From contig CANLVP010000002.1 of the NCBI GenBank assembly GCA_947494675.1, positions 868,001-932,000 on the forward strand: a stretch of 64,000 bases of DNA, written 5' to 3'. The notes below the pieces were generated by a model that had not been told where the DNA came from, did no database searches, and saw only the letters and a list, made by a program, of their open reading frames with translations. The position numbers and the translations under genes are program-made. This DNA comes from an uncultured Paracoccaceae bacterium. Lineage in GTDB: Bacteria; Pseudomonadota; Alphaproteobacteria; Rhodobacterales; Rhodobacteraceae. Each line of letters opens with the position of its first letter. Position 1 is the first letter of the stretch. Positions 25,442 through 34,043 of this stretch are shown here, one piece after another.

Positions 25442-25916
25442 ATATCTCACTCCGTAAACGCCCCCGCCTTCGGTTTTAAGTCAGGCCGCATGTGACACAA
25501 CCTGTTTAGAGATCGTTAACCACGAAAATATCGCAGCCACTTTGATACGCAGTCGCCCTGTTCTTACCTTTGGTCAACATAGCTTGGATATGCCAGCAGA
25601 TTGGGTAATGCGGCGCTGGTCACAATGCGTCACACACCGCGACCGGTAGCGTTTTTCGCTCAGTGACAATCATGGCTCAACGATCTGATTGTCTGGCATC
25701 CGCAAAGAGACTCGCCATATTTCAATTCAAATTGATTCGATCCCGCCCAGCCTGATGGCGGCATCTGCCTATCGTTGCTAAAGCGACCTCAGATCACGCA
25801 ACACGTGCAACGGCTGTGCGTGCTGTTGTCGATTTGCGACCCCGCCCACCGCTGTCACACATCTGTCATATCGACCCCGTGACAGCACCGTTTCAAACCG
25901 CTACACGTCGCCTCAG
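25442..25916. other. Divergent intergenic region between a CTERM gene and purF
   Basis: 475 bases, AT-richer than its surroundings. Open frames in it are short and motif-free. It should hold the promoters of both flanking genes. I found no riboswitch-like fold by eye; in particular I could not make out a purine or PRPP aptamer consensus. Confidence 0.5.
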
Positions 25917-27416
25917 ATGTTCACGGATTCGAAGGCTGCCACCTTGACCGACACCTTGCCCCTCGCCCATCCCTTTGATGATGACAAACTGAAAGAGGAA
26001 TGCGGCGTCTTTGGCGTGGTTGGCGTGACAGACGCTGCCAACTTTGTGGCCCTCGGCCTGCACGCCCTGCAACACCGCGGACAAGAGGCGGGCGGCATCG
26101 TCACTCACCACCCTGAAACCGGGTTTCACCAGGCCCGCCGCATGGGCCTCGTGCGCGACAACTTCACCTCACCCGCGATGATGGCAAAACTGCCCGGCGG
26201 CATCGGTATCGGCCACGTGCGCTATTCCACTGCCGGGGCCAAGGGTCAGACCGAAATCCGCGACGTGCAGCCCTTCTTTGGCGAATTCGCCATGGGCGGC
26301 GCCGCCATCGCCCACAACGGCAACATCACCAACGCCATGTCGCTCCGGCGCGAGCTGATCGAACGCGGCTCGATCTTCCAGAGCCACAGCGATTCCGAAT
26401 GTATCATCCACCTCATGGCCCGCTCCATGGGCCGCCGCATCCCCGACCGCATGGAAGAGGCGCTGCGCAAAGTCGAAGGCGCGTTCTCCGTCGTCGCCAT
26501 GACCCGGACCAAGCTGATCGGCTGCCGCGACCCACTGGGCGTGCGACCGCTGGTGCTGGGCAAGATCGGTGACGGCTGGGCGCTGGCCTCCGAGACCTGC
26601 GCGCTTGATATCATCGGCGCGGAATTCGTACGCGAGATTGAACCGGGCGAAATGGTCGTTGTGACAGCCGAGCGTGGCGTCGAAAGCCATCAACCGTTCC
26701 GTCCCGCCAAATCCCGCTTTTGCATCTTTGAACACGTCTATTTCAGCCGCCCCGACAGCCAATTGGGCGGCCGTTCTGTCTATGAGACCCGCGAAAACAT
26801 CGGCCGCGAACTGGCGAAAGAAGCCCCGGTTGATGCCGACCTCGTCTGCCCCGTGCCCGACAGCGGCACCCCCGCTGCCATCGGCTATAGCCTGCAAAGC
26901 GGGATCCCCTACGCCATGGGCATCATCCGCAACAACTACATGGGTCGGACCTTCATCGAACCGACCGAGCAGATCCGCAACATGGGCGTGCGCCTGAAGC
27001 TCAACGTCAACCGCGCTCTGATCCGCGGCAAACGCGTGATCCTCGTGGACGATAGCGTTGTGCGCGGCACCACCAGCCGTAAAATCAAGGAAATGATCCT
27101 TGATGCGGGCGCGGCAGAGGTCCACTTCCGCATCGCCTCGCCTCCCACATCCTGGCCTTGCTTTTACGGCGTCGACACGCCAGAGCGCGAAAAACTGCTC
27201 GCCGCGACCATGTCCGAGGATGAGATGCGCGACCATCTAGGCGTCGACAGTCTGCGGTTTATCTCGCTCGACGGCCTCTACCGCGCCGTGGGCGAGGCCA
27301 ATGGCCGCAACAAAGCTTCCCCCGCTTATTGCGACGCCTGTTTCTCAGGCGAATACCCCGTCGCTCCCTCCGACATGATCGAACAAGGCTTTCAGGGGAA
27401 AGAGGCAGCCGAATAG
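25917..27416 (+). CDS. purF: Amidophosphoribosyltransferase
   Basis: 499 residues. It catalyses the first step of purine synthesis, transferring glutamine nitrogen to PRPP. The glutaminase nucleophile is Cys29 in KEECGVFG, so the first 28 residues are a propeptide to be removed. GHVRYSTAG and NGNITNA are glutamine-site motifs. The PRPP loop is VILVDDSVVRGTTS. Cysteines at the C-terminal side (PPTSWPCFYGVDTP and YCDACFSG) match the [4Fe-4S]-containing Bacillus-type class. It closes the conserved dnaB-purF backbone. Confidence 0.96.
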   Translation: MFTDSKAATLTDTLPLAHPFDDDKLKEECGVFGVVGVTDAANFVALGLHALQHRGQEAGGIVTHHPETGFHQARRMGLVRDNFTSPAMMAKLPGGIGIGHVRYSTAGAKGQTEIRDVQPFFGEFAMGGAAIAHNGNITNAMSLRRELIERGSIFQSHSDSECIIHLMARSMGRRIPDRMEEALRKVEGAFSVVAMTRTKLIGCRDPLGVRPLVLGKIGDGWALASETCALDIIGAEFVREIEPGEMVVVTAERGVESHQPFRPAKSRFCIFEHVYFSRPDSQLGGRSVYETRENIGRELAKEAPVDADLVCPVPDSGTPAAIGYSLQSGIPYAMGIIRNNYMGRTFIEPTEQIRNMGVRLKLNVNRALIRGKRVILVDDSVVRGTTSRKIKEMILDAGAAEVHFRIASPPTSWPCFYGVDTPEREKLLAATMSEDEMRDHLGVDSLRFISLDGLYRAVGEANGRNKASPAYCDACFSGEYPVAPSDMIEQGFQGKEAAE

Positions 27417-27573
27417 CTCCCGCGCTATAAGTCATCCAAACCGCAGTTTTCCTTCACCGGTGACCGAATTGGCATCGGGCCTGCCCGGTTGAAGGCCAAT
27501 ATCCCTTCTTCTACCCCACCGAACAGGCTGGTTTTCGAAACGACCAGCTTCATTTCATGGGTCAGTGACCTCA

Positions 27574-27996
27574 CTACCGCATCGGCGGCTCACCAAAGGT
27601 CTGGGTGCGCCCCTGCGCCGTCACCGTCCAGATCGCCGCAACCAATTGCCTGCGCCGCGCGTCCCAGCCCGATGGATCAGGCGCAAAAGTCGTCCGCCAC
27701 GCCCCTTGGATTAACACGGGCACCGTCACGCCCTCAGAGGCCTTGCCCTGCCCGCGCAGATGCGCCAAATGGCCCAGCAACCACGCCGCTGCCGCCTTCC
27801 GCCGCCCGGCAAAAAGCACTTCAAACGTCAGCCCGTTTGCGGTCACTGCCGTCACCACCAGATCGTGCCGCACGCTCAGGTGCACTTGCGGCGACAGCGT
27901 CACGTTCACACTGACCAAATTTCCCTTGAACAGCCCCGCATCTTCCACCTGCGGGGCTACAAATCCACCTGATTGCCGCTCTCTTTGATGTTGCAT
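27574..27996 (-). CDS. Hypothetical protein
   Basis: 140 residues. The ATG at 27996 has AGGA at good spacing; a TTG two codons earlier is the alternative. The sequence alternates beta-like stretches (LVSVNVTLSPQVHLSVRHDL, VVTAVTANGLTFEVLFAGR) with one Ala/Arg-rich helix (KAAAAWLLGHLAHLRGQGK), and has no cysteines, signal peptide or membrane segment. No family is recognised. It is flanked by purF (convergent) and an arsC-like gene (divergent). Confidence 0.5.
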   Translation of the reverse strand: MQHQRERQSGGFVAPQVEDAGLFKGNLVSVNVTLSPQVHLSVRHDLVVTAVTANGLTFEVLFAGRRKAAAAWLLGHLAHLRGQGKASEGVTVPVLIQGAWRTTFAPDPSGWDARRRQLVAAIWTVTAQGRTQTFGEPPMR

Positions 27997-28110
27997 GTCC
28001 AATCCTGACCACTGCCCAACGGCACCCCTACCAGACCGCGGTTAAAGTTCGGTTGCGCCTGTCGCACCGCCTGCGCTAATCCTCAGGCAGCCACGCTGAA
28101 AGGACCTCCC

Positions 28111-28506
28111 ATGACCACCGTCATCCACCACAATCCCGCCTGCGGCACCTCGCGCAATGTGCTGGCCGCGATCCGCGCCACAGGGACAGAGCCTGTGGTC
28201 ATCGAATACCTCTCCACCGGCTGGACCCGGCCACAGCTTTTGGCGCTTTTTGCCGCTGCAGACCTGACGCCAAAGACTGCCCTGCGCACCCACAAGACCG
28301 ACGCGGCGGAGCGCGGCCTGCCTGACGCCGACGACGACACCATCCTTGATGCGATGATCGCCGATCCAGTTCTGGTAAACCGCCCAATCGTTTGCACACC
28401 AAAAGGTGTCGCACTCTGCCGCCCGTCCGAAACCGTGCTACCGCTCCTGGAAAATCAGCCCACGGCGCCATTGTTGAAAGAGGACGGAAGCCCTCTCTTT
28501 GGCTAG
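28111..28506 (+). CDS. Arsenate reductase-like protein (ArsC/Spx family)
   Basis: 131 residues of thioredoxin-like fold. The nucleophilic cysteine is Cys11 in NPACGTSRNVL, the motif of glutaredoxin-linked ArsC. NRPIVCTPKGVALCRPSE contains the arginines that bind arsenate in that family. No ars regulator or efflux gene is adjacent, so whether arsenate is the natural substrate is unclear. Ribosome site AAAGGA precedes the ATG. Confidence 0.85.
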   Translation: MTTVIHHNPACGTSRNVLAAIRATGTEPVVIEYLSTGWTRPQLLALFAAADLTPKTALRTHKTDAAERGLPDADDDTILDAMIADPVLVNRPIVCTPKGVALCRPSETVLPLLENQPTAPLLKEDGSPLFG

Positions 28507-28517
28507 TATCCGCCGAC

Positions 28518-28544
28518 GCTGCGTTACAAATGCCGCAACGCAGC
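28518..28544 (+). terminator. Hairpin after the arsC-like gene
   Basis: GCTGCGTT and AACGCAGC form a perfect eight-pair stem with an 11-base loop, 12 bases after the stop codon. There is no T-run, so it may be a Rho-dependent or RNA-stabilising hairpin. Confidence 0.45.
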
Positions 28545-28560
28545 GACGACATCTTGCAAC

Positions 28561-28620
28561 TGTCTTTGATCGCGCCCATATCGCCGCAGCACCCATTATC
28601 GCGGTGCGTGATCAAAGACA
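28561..28620 (+). repeat. Long inverted repeat upstream of the 28,630 gene
   Basis: TGTCTTTGATC (28561-28571) is repeated exactly as its complement GATCAAAGACA (28610-28620). The pairing extends inward to 15 pairs with one G-T pair. A smaller CCGC/GCGG pairing can form inside. The 60-base structure ends nine bases before the ATG of the next gene, so if transcribed it would place a strong stem against the ribosome site. Confidence 0.7.
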
Positions 28621-28629
28621 TTTAGACAC

Positions 28630-28893
28630 ATGGCAACTCCTGCCCAAACCCCACAAAACGTGGCCGATGCCGCGGCTATCCCTGATGCCCTGCCGCTGAA
28701 TGGCGTGGCCCTCATCGGCCTGATGTCCGATGGCGCGGGCGGTGCCGCACTCTTGCGCAACCAAAGTGGAGAGATCGCGCGCGTGGCCCCCGGCGGCAGC
28801 GCCTTTGGCCTGACTGTCACCGCGCTCGATGAAACCACCGCCGTGCTCTCTGGCCCCGATGGGGCTGTGCATACCTTGCAAATCCCCGGCTAG
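28630..28893 (+). CDS. Small protein resembling a GspC/PilP-type beta domain
   Basis: 87 residues. After a 20-residue polar N-terminus, LNGVALIGLMSDGAGGAALL, GEIARVAPGGSAFGLTVTAL and AVLSGPDGAVHTLQ show the repeated strand pattern of the GspC homology-region/PilP fold, in which a strand L-IGV is followed by a G-x-x-V-x-x-G-D turn. No signal peptide or membrane anchor is present and no pilus or type II secretion gene is near. Function unknown; the fold assignment is tentative. No clear ribosome site; a long inverted repeat precedes it. Confidence 0.55.
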   Translation: MATPAQTPQNVADAAAIPDALPLNGVALIGLMSDGAGGAALLRNQSGEIARVAPGGSAFGLTVTALDETTAVLSGPDGAVHTLQIPG

Positions 28894-28941
28894 GGTCGCA
28901 GGGCGATTGCCATTTCGCGCGCCAAGCCCTAAAGCCTGCCC

Positions 28942-29583
28942 ATGACCAAAACAGCCCTCATTACCGGCGCATCGCGCGGCTTTGGTGCCGCCATCGCCAC
29001 CGCCCTCGCCCCCACGCATCACGTGATCGCCGTGGCCAAAACCACCGGCGCATTGGAAGAGCTTGACGATGGCATTCAGGCCGCAGGCGGTGCCGCGACA
29101 CTGGCCCCGATGGATATCACGGTGGATGCCGCCATGCAGCAGCTCTGTCGCGGGATATTTGACCGCTGGGGCAGCCTCGATCTGTGGGTCCACGCCGCCA
29201 TCCACGCGGCCCCACTGGCCCCTGCCGATCATATCGGGGCCAAGGACCTCTCCAGGTCGCTCGACGTCAACGTTACCGCCACCCAACGGCTGATCGCCTA
29301 TGTCGCACCGCTCTTGGGGGCTGGTGGCCGCGCGGTGTTCCTTGATGACCCCCGCGCCGGGGCGCAGTTCTTTGGCGCATACGGCGCGACCAAAGGCGCG
29401 CAGATGGCGCTGGCCCGCAGTTGGCAGGCCGAAAGCGCAAAGACCGGGCCAAACGTCACCATCCTCACGCCCAACCCCATGGCAACGGCCACCCGCGCGC
29501 GGTTCTACCCCGGCGAAGACCGCAATGCCCTCGCCACGCCTGCGTCAGAGGCCGCGCGCCTGCTGCCAGAACTCCTCGGTTAA
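28942..29583 (+). CDS. Short-chain dehydrogenase/reductase-like protein
   Basis: 213 residues. The cofactor motif TGASRGFG is at 8-15 and the active-site pair Tyr/Lys is in [11 protein letters not shown]. The catalytic Ser expected in the strand before it is missing: [13 protein letters not shown] replaces the usual S-S segment. The protein is shorter than classical SDRs (about 250). Activity may be altered or lost. It is the last gene before a family 2 repeat and surE. Confidence 0.8.
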   Translation: MTKTALITGASRGFGAAIATALAPTHHVIAVAKTTGALEELDDGIQAAGGAATLAPMDITVDAAMQQLCRGIFDRWGSLDLWVHAAIHAAPLAPADHIGAKDLSRSLDVNVTATQRLIAYVAPLLGAGGRAVFLDDPRAGAQFFGAYGATKGAQMALARSWQAESAKTGPNVTILTPNPMATATRARFYPGEDRNALATPASEAARLLPELLG

Positions 29584-29586
29584 TCC

Positions 29587-29642
29587 GGGACGGCGGGCGG
29601 GGCGATTTGCCCCGCAGGGGCAACAGCGGCGCCGGGCCGTCC
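29587..29642 (+). repeat. Structured repeat, family 2, copy C
   Basis: Begins three bases after the SDR stop codon. Conserved GGGACGGCGGGCGGGGCG at 29587-29604 and ACAGCGGC at 29623-29630 flank the inner hairpin TTGCCCC-GCA-GGGGCAA (seven pairs). The outer stem GGACGGC/GCCGTCC has seven pairs. Confidence 0.75.
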
Positions 29643-29743
29643 TGACGCAACCGCGCCACATCACAGGCCCTTCGCCACAGTCCCGCTTCCCTTCGCCTCC
29701 GCCCCACCCTAAACCGGTGTCAGACAGGCGGACGGGGACTTCC

Positions 29744-30529
29744 ATGCGCATTCTCATCACCAATGACGACGGCATCAACGCCCCCGGGCTCGCCACCCTG
29801 CATGCCATCGCCTCAGCCGTCGCTGGCCCCAAAGGTGAAGTCTGGACCGTGGCCCCCGCATTTGAACAGTCCGGCGTCGGCCACTGCATCAGCTACACCA
29901 AGCCGATGATGATCTCCGAACTCGGCCCCCGCCGTTTCGCCGCCGAAGGCTCCCCCGCCGATTGCGTGCTGGCCGCACTCTACCACGTCATGCCCGACAC
30001 ACCGCCCGACCTGATCCTCTCCGGCGTCAATCGCGGCAACAACGCCGCCGATAACACGCTCTACTCCGGCACCATCGGGGCCGCGATGGAGGCGGCCCTG
30101 CAACGCCTGCCCGCCATCGCCCTGTCGCAGTTCTTTGGCCCCGACAACGCCCAACTTGATGACCCGTTTGAGGCCGCCGCCCAGCACGGTGCGACCCTTG
30201 TACAAACCCTGCTCGACCGCGCCGAATGGGGCGGCGACGGCTATAAGATGTTCTACAACGTCAACTTCCCGCCGATCCCGGCAGACAAGGTGACCGGCAC
30301 CGCCATGGTCGCCCAAGGCCAACGGCCCAACATCCCCTTTGGCATGACCGCGCAAACCGCCCCCAATGGCCGCACCTTCCTGTGGATCAAGGGCGGGCCA
30401 CAGCATGAACCCACAGCACCGGGCACCGACGTGCACGCCAACCTCGCTGGCCAAATCGCCGTCACCCCCATGCGCGCGGACCTCACTGACCATACCAGCC
30501 TAGCCGCGATGCAGGACGTCTTTGCATGA
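29744..30529 (+). CDS. surE: 5'/3'-nucleotidase SurE
   Basis: 261 residues. SurE removes phosphate from nucleoside monophosphates and is linked to stationary-phase survival. The metal site is [15 protein letters not shown] (Asp8, Asp9), the Ser of FEQSGVG and the Asn of [18 protein letters not shown]. The ATG at 29744 is set by the family start; a longer in-frame reading from 29300 overlaps the SDR gene. It overlaps pcm by four bases (ATGA). Confidence 0.95.
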   Translation: MRILITNDDGINAPGLATLHAIASAVAGPKGEVWTVAPAFEQSGVGHCISYTKPMMISELGPRRFAAEGSPADCVLAALYHVMPDTPPDLILSGVNRGNNAADNTLYSGTIGAAMEAALQRLPAIALSQFFGPDNAQLDDPFEAAAQHGATLVQTLLDRAEWGGDGYKMFYNVNFPPIPADKVTGTAMVAQGQRPNIPFGMTAQTAPNGRTFLWIKGGPQHEPTAPGTDVHANLAGQIAVTPMRADLTDHTSLAAMQDVFA

Positions 30530-31164
30530 CCGACGCGCAAACCAAGATGCAGTTCCTCTACGCCCTGCGCTCCAAGGGTGTCACCGACGCCCGCGTGCTC
30601 ACGGCAATGGAAAAGGTCGACCGCGCCGCCTTTGTCAAAGGCCTGTTCTCGGACCGCGCGTATGAGGATATGCCCCTGCCGATCAACTGCGGCCAAACCA
30701 TTAGCCAGCCGTCCGTCGTGGGGATCATGACCCAAGCGCTCAATGTCCAGCCGCGCGACAAAGTGCTCGAGGTCGGGACCGGCTCTGGCTATCAGGCAGC
30801 AATCCTCGCGCAGCTTGCCCGCCGGGTCTATACCGTGGACCGGCACAAACGCCTCGTCGCCGAAGCACAGGCCGTCTTTGACGCGCAAGACATTACCAAC
30901 ATCACCGCCTTTGCCGCCGACGGCAGCCACGGGCTGCCCGATCAGGCCCCCTTTGACCGGATCCTGCTGACAGCCGCTGCAGAAGACCCCCCAAGCCCCC
31001 TCTTGGCGCAACTGCGCGTGGGCGGTATCATGGTGCTGCCGGTGGGCCAGTCCGACACGGTGCAATCGCTGATCCGGGTCACCCGGACCGACACAGGATT
31101 TGACTACGACGAGTTGCGCCAAGTGCGCTTTGTGCCCTTACTCGAAGGGCTGGGACAAGACTGA
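30526..31164 (+). CDS. pcm: Protein-L-isoaspartate O-methyltransferase
   Basis: 212 residues. It repairs isoaspartyl damage in proteins using S-adenosylmethionine. [20 protein letters not shown] is the substrate motif, and [14 protein letters not shown] is SAM motif [14 protein letters not shown] and GGIMVLPVG are the later motifs. It is coupled to surE and followed by the NlpD-like gene after 52 bases, the classical surE-pcm-nlpD stationary-phase operon. Confidence 0.94.
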   Translation: MTDAQTKMQFLYALRSKGVTDARVLTAMEKVDRAAFVKGLFSDRAYEDMPLPINCGQTISQPSVVGIMTQALNVQPRDKVLEVGTGSGYQAAILAQLARRVYTVDRHKRLVAEAQAVFDAQDITNITAFAADGSHGLPDQAPFDRILLTAAAEDPPSPLLAQLRVGGIMVLPVGQSDTVQSLIRVTRTDTGFDYDELRQVRFVPLLEGLGQD

Positions 31165-31216
31165 ATGCCAATGACGACCCCGGCAACAAGGGGCGCGGTA
31201 TGATAGGAGAGCAGAC

Positions 31217-32404
31217 ATGAAACGCCATCCCCTCCGGCTGATGATGACCACCGGTGCCATCGCCCTTTTGGCCGCCTGCGAAGGCGGGCTGCCCGACTTT
31301 GACCTGCGCGACATGGGCAACGGCTTTGACACCTCCGAGGCCGTGGCTAACCTGCCCGACCGCCCCGCCGCAGATGATCGCGGCGTGATCTCTTACCCCA
31401 ACTATCAGGTCGCCGTGGCCCGGTCCGGCGATAATGTCGCCTCCGTCGCCACCCGCATCGGCCTGAACGCGGGCGAACTGGCGCGCTTTAACGGCATCGC
31501 CGCCGATGCAGCCCTGCGCCCGGGGGAGCTTTTGGCACTGCCCTCCCGCGTGGCCGAACCTTCGCCCGCTACAGGTGCGGCGACCACAGGCCCCATCCAA
31601 CCGCTCGACGTGGCCGCGGTCGCCACCACGGCGCTGGACCGCGTCGATGGCCAGGCCACAACGCCCGCCCCCGCCGCGACCCCGGCCACGACGACACCTG
31701 CCGCAGGGGTCGAACCGATCCGTCACAAGGTCCAGCGCGGCGAAACCGTCTTCTCGCTCTCGCGCCTTTATAACGTGCCGGTCTCTAACATCGCCGAATG
31801 GAACAGCCTCGGCTCTGACCTCACGGTGCGCGAGGGCGCATTCCTGCTGATCCCACAGGCTGGCAGCCGCCGCCCTGTCGCAGCCCCGGCCCCCGTGACT
31901 GACCCCGGCGTCGGCACACCAACACCAACACCGCCAAGCGCCTCGGCCCCGCTGCCCGCTGAAACACCCGTCGCCGCAACCGAGAGCCTACCGGCCCCCG
32001 AGACACCCGACACCGGTGCCTCCACCACACCTGCCCCGGCAGCCACAAACCCCAACGCGAGCCTTATCCGGCCCGTCACAGGCACTGTGATCCGTGAATA
32101 TTCCCCCGGTCGCAACGAAGGCATCGATATCGGCGTGCCTGCTGGCACGTCCGTCAAAGCCGCCGCCTCTGGCTCTATCGCTGCAGTGACGACCGACACC
32201 AATGGCGTCGCTATCGTGGTCATCAAACACGCGGACAATCTGCTGACAGTCTACACCAATATGGACGGGCTATCGGTGTCCAAAGGCGACAACGTCAGCC
32301 AAGGCCAAACCATCGGTCGCGTCCGCGCAGGCGACCCCAGCTTCCTGCACTTCGAAACCCGGCGTGGGCTGCAATCCGTCGACCCCGCCGGGCTGTTGCC
32401 ATAG
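31217..32404 (+). CDS. nlpD: NlpD-like lipoprotein: two LysM domains and a degenerate LytM domain
   Basis: 395 residues. The lipobox ALLAAC is at about 16-21 after a short signal sequence, so it is a lipoprotein. Two LysM domains bind peptidoglycan (about 60-110 and 170-215, the second with HKVQRGETVFSLSRLYNVP). Ala/Pro/Thr-rich linkers follow. The C-terminal M23/LytM domain (about 285-395) lacks zinc ligands: NEGIDIG has Asn where His is expected, VYTNMDGL has Asn for His, and SFLHFE has Phe for the first His of H-x-H. As in E. coli NlpD and EnvC, it should therefore activate an amidase for cell separation and not cut peptidoglycan itself. Confidence 0.9.
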   Translation: MKRHPLRLMMTTGAIALLAACEGGLPDFDLRDMGNGFDTSEAVANLPDRPAADDRGVISYPNYQVAVARSGDNVASVATRIGLNAGELARFNGIAADAALRPGELLALPSRVAEPSPATGAATTGPIQPLDVAAVATTALDRVDGQATTPAPAATPATTTPAAGVEPIRHKVQRGETVFSLSRLYNVPVSNIAEWNSLGSDLTVREGAFLLIPQAGSRRPVAAPAPVTDPGVGTPTPTPPSASAPLPAETPVAATESLPAPETPDTGASTTPAPAATNPNASLIRPVTGTVIREYSPGRNEGIDIGVPAGTSVKAAASGSIAAVTTDTNGVAIVVIKHADNLLTVYTNMDGLSVSKGDNVSQGQTIGRVRAGDPSFLHFETRRGLQSVDPAGLLP

Positions 32405-32504
32405 GCTTGCCAGCGCCGCGCTCCGGCGGCACGTTCAGACTGCAGGCGGGTGACTTGGGCGTGACCCCCTGCACTCAAGCGCGCAACGCAAAGGCCCGGA
32501 CAGG

Positions 32505-33041
32505 ATGATCATTGTATTGAACGGCTATCCCGGTGTTGGAAAGCTCACCATCGGACAGAAACTGGCCGCGCTTCTCAATGGCCGCCTTCTCGATATCCAC
32601 ACGGTCTATAACGTGGCCTTTGCCCTCACCACGTTCCGCACCCCGGCATTCATGGAAACGGTCGAAAAGATCGAAGCCATTGCCCATGACCTTATCCACC
32701 AGCTGCCACCGCACGAACCCGTCGTGCTGACGACCGTCATCGCAGGCGAAAGCGATTGGGGCGACGCGGAATGGAACAGGCTGGTAGCCCTCGGCGACGC
32801 CCGCCCGCCCTTTTGCGTGGTGCACATCAGTTGCAGTCTGGACGAGAACATCAACCGCATTCAATCCGCCGGGCGCGATCAGAAATCAAAGCCCCGCGAT
32901 CCGGACATGGCCCGGCGCAACCAAACGCAAGCCCAACCCCTTGCCGGATTGCAGGCCGCGAACCTCCTGCAACTCGACACGACAGCGCTTTCCGCCGATG
33001 AGGCCGCGCAAGCGATCTCCCAATGGGTCCAAAAGCTTTAG
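32505..33041 (+). CDS. P-loop NTPase (small kinase-like)
   Basis: 178 residues. Walker A is NGYPGVGKLTIGQ at 6-18; the Lys-Leu-Thr variant is typical of small nucleoside/aminoglycoside-type kinases. A DxH segment in LLDIHTVYNVAF could bind the acceptor. The lid region is rich in Arg/Lys (QSAGRDQKSKPRDPDMARRN). No substrate can be named. It stands alone between nlpD and the convergent DUF815 gene. Confidence 0.75.
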   Translation: MIIVLNGYPGVGKLTIGQKLAALLNGRLLDIHTVYNVAFALTTFRTPAFMETVEKIEAIAHDLIHQLPPHEPVVLTTVIAGESDWGDAEWNRLVALGDARPPFCVVHISCSLDENINRIQSAGRDQKSKPRDPDMARRNQTQAQPLAGLQAANLLQLDTTALSADEAAQAISQWVQKL

Positions 33042-33125
33042 ATGCCGCACAAGCCTCTGGACGCGTTCACAGGTCATCAACCCCAGCGCCCGCTGCATTG
33101 CCTAACAGCCGTTCACACTTCGATG

Positions 33126-33173
33126 CATATGGTTTGTGCATCGTCTGTGCATGGTTTTCATATGGTTTCTGCA
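33126..33173 (+). repeat. Pair of 15-base direct repeats
   Basis: CATATGGTTTGTGCA (33126-33140) and CATATGGTTTCTGCA (33159-33173) differ at one base and start 33 bases apart, about three helical turns. A partial third unit (CATGGTTTT) lies between them. They sit between convergent genes, so they are not obviously promoter operators. Confidence 0.6.
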
Positions 33174-33200
33174 CGGCCGTTTTGACCGTGCGGTGGCGTC

Positions 33201-34043
33201 TTAACCTTTGAACGTCACGCCCTTGCGACCCGCCAGATCGATGAAATACTGCCAGGCCACCCGGCCCGACCGCGACCCGCGTGTGGCCTGCCATTCAATC
33301 GCTTCTGCCCGCATCTCATCTGGGTCGATCTTGACCCCATGTGCCGCGCAATAGCCTGAAATCATGTCCAAATATTCGTCCTGCGTGCAAGGATGGAACC
33401 CCAGCCAAAGCCCAAAACGGTCGCTCAGCGATACCTTCTCTTCCACCGCTTCCGATGGGTTAATCCCTGATTGACGCTCATTCTCTATCATATCCCGTGG
33501 CATCAAATGCCGCCGGTTCGACGTGGCATAAAGCACGACATTCTCCGGCCGCCCCTCAATCCCGCCATCCAAAACCGCCTTCAAAGATTTGTAATGCGCA
33601 TCATCATGGGAAAACGACAGATCGTCGCAGAACAGGATAAACCGCTCCGATGCGTGGCGCAGCAGGGTTAACAGACGGTTAATGCTGGGCAGGTCCTCGC
33701 GCTGAATCTCGATGATCTTCAGGTCCTTGAATTCCGCTTGAACAGCGCCATGTATCGCTTTGACAAGGCTGGATTTTCCCATGCCGCGCGCCCCCCACAA
33801 TAGGGCGTTATTGGCAGGCATTCCGTCGGCAAACTGGCGGGTATTGGCCAGCAAAGTATCGCGCGACCGGTCAATCCCAACAAGCAGATCAACCGCCACG
33901 CGATTGACCTCTGGCACAGGTATCAACATGTCCGGATCAGCTTGCCAGACAAAGGCCGTCGCACCGCTGAAATCCGGGGCCTGCGCCGCTGGTGGTCGCA
34001 ACCGCTCCAGCGCTGCCGCAATCCGCTCCAGCGGATCACTCAT
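33201..34043 (-). CDS. DUF815-family AAA ATPase
   Basis: 280 residues. Walker A is LLWGARGMGKSSLV and Walker B is FILFCDDLSF. The family signature YATSNRRHLMPRDM with ENERQSGINPSEAVEEKVSL and SDRFGLWLGFHP is complete. It is a conserved P-loop protein of unknown job. Its start overlaps the stop of tatC by four bases, so it is translated from the tatABC message, a fixed arrangement in alphaproteobacteria that may be only operon sharing. Confidence 0.88.
   Translation of the reverse strand: MSDPLERIAAALERLRPPAAQAPDFSGATAFVWQADPDMLIPVPEVNRVAVDLLVGIDRSRDTLLANTRQFADGMPANNALLWGARGMGKSSLVKAIHGAVQAEFKDLKIIEIQREDLPSINRLLTLLRHASERFILFCDDLSFSHDDAHYKSLKAVLDGGIEGRPENVVLYATSNRRHLMPRDMIENERQSGINPSEAVEEKVSLSDRFGLWLGFHPCTQDEYLDMISGYCAAHGVKIDPDEMRAEAIEWQATRGSRSGRVAWQYFIDLAGRKGVTFKG

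Noticed and set aside
29300-29743. In-frame upward extension of surE by 148 codons
   Set aside because: It overlaps the SDR gene in another frame and the family starts at [10 protein letters not shown].
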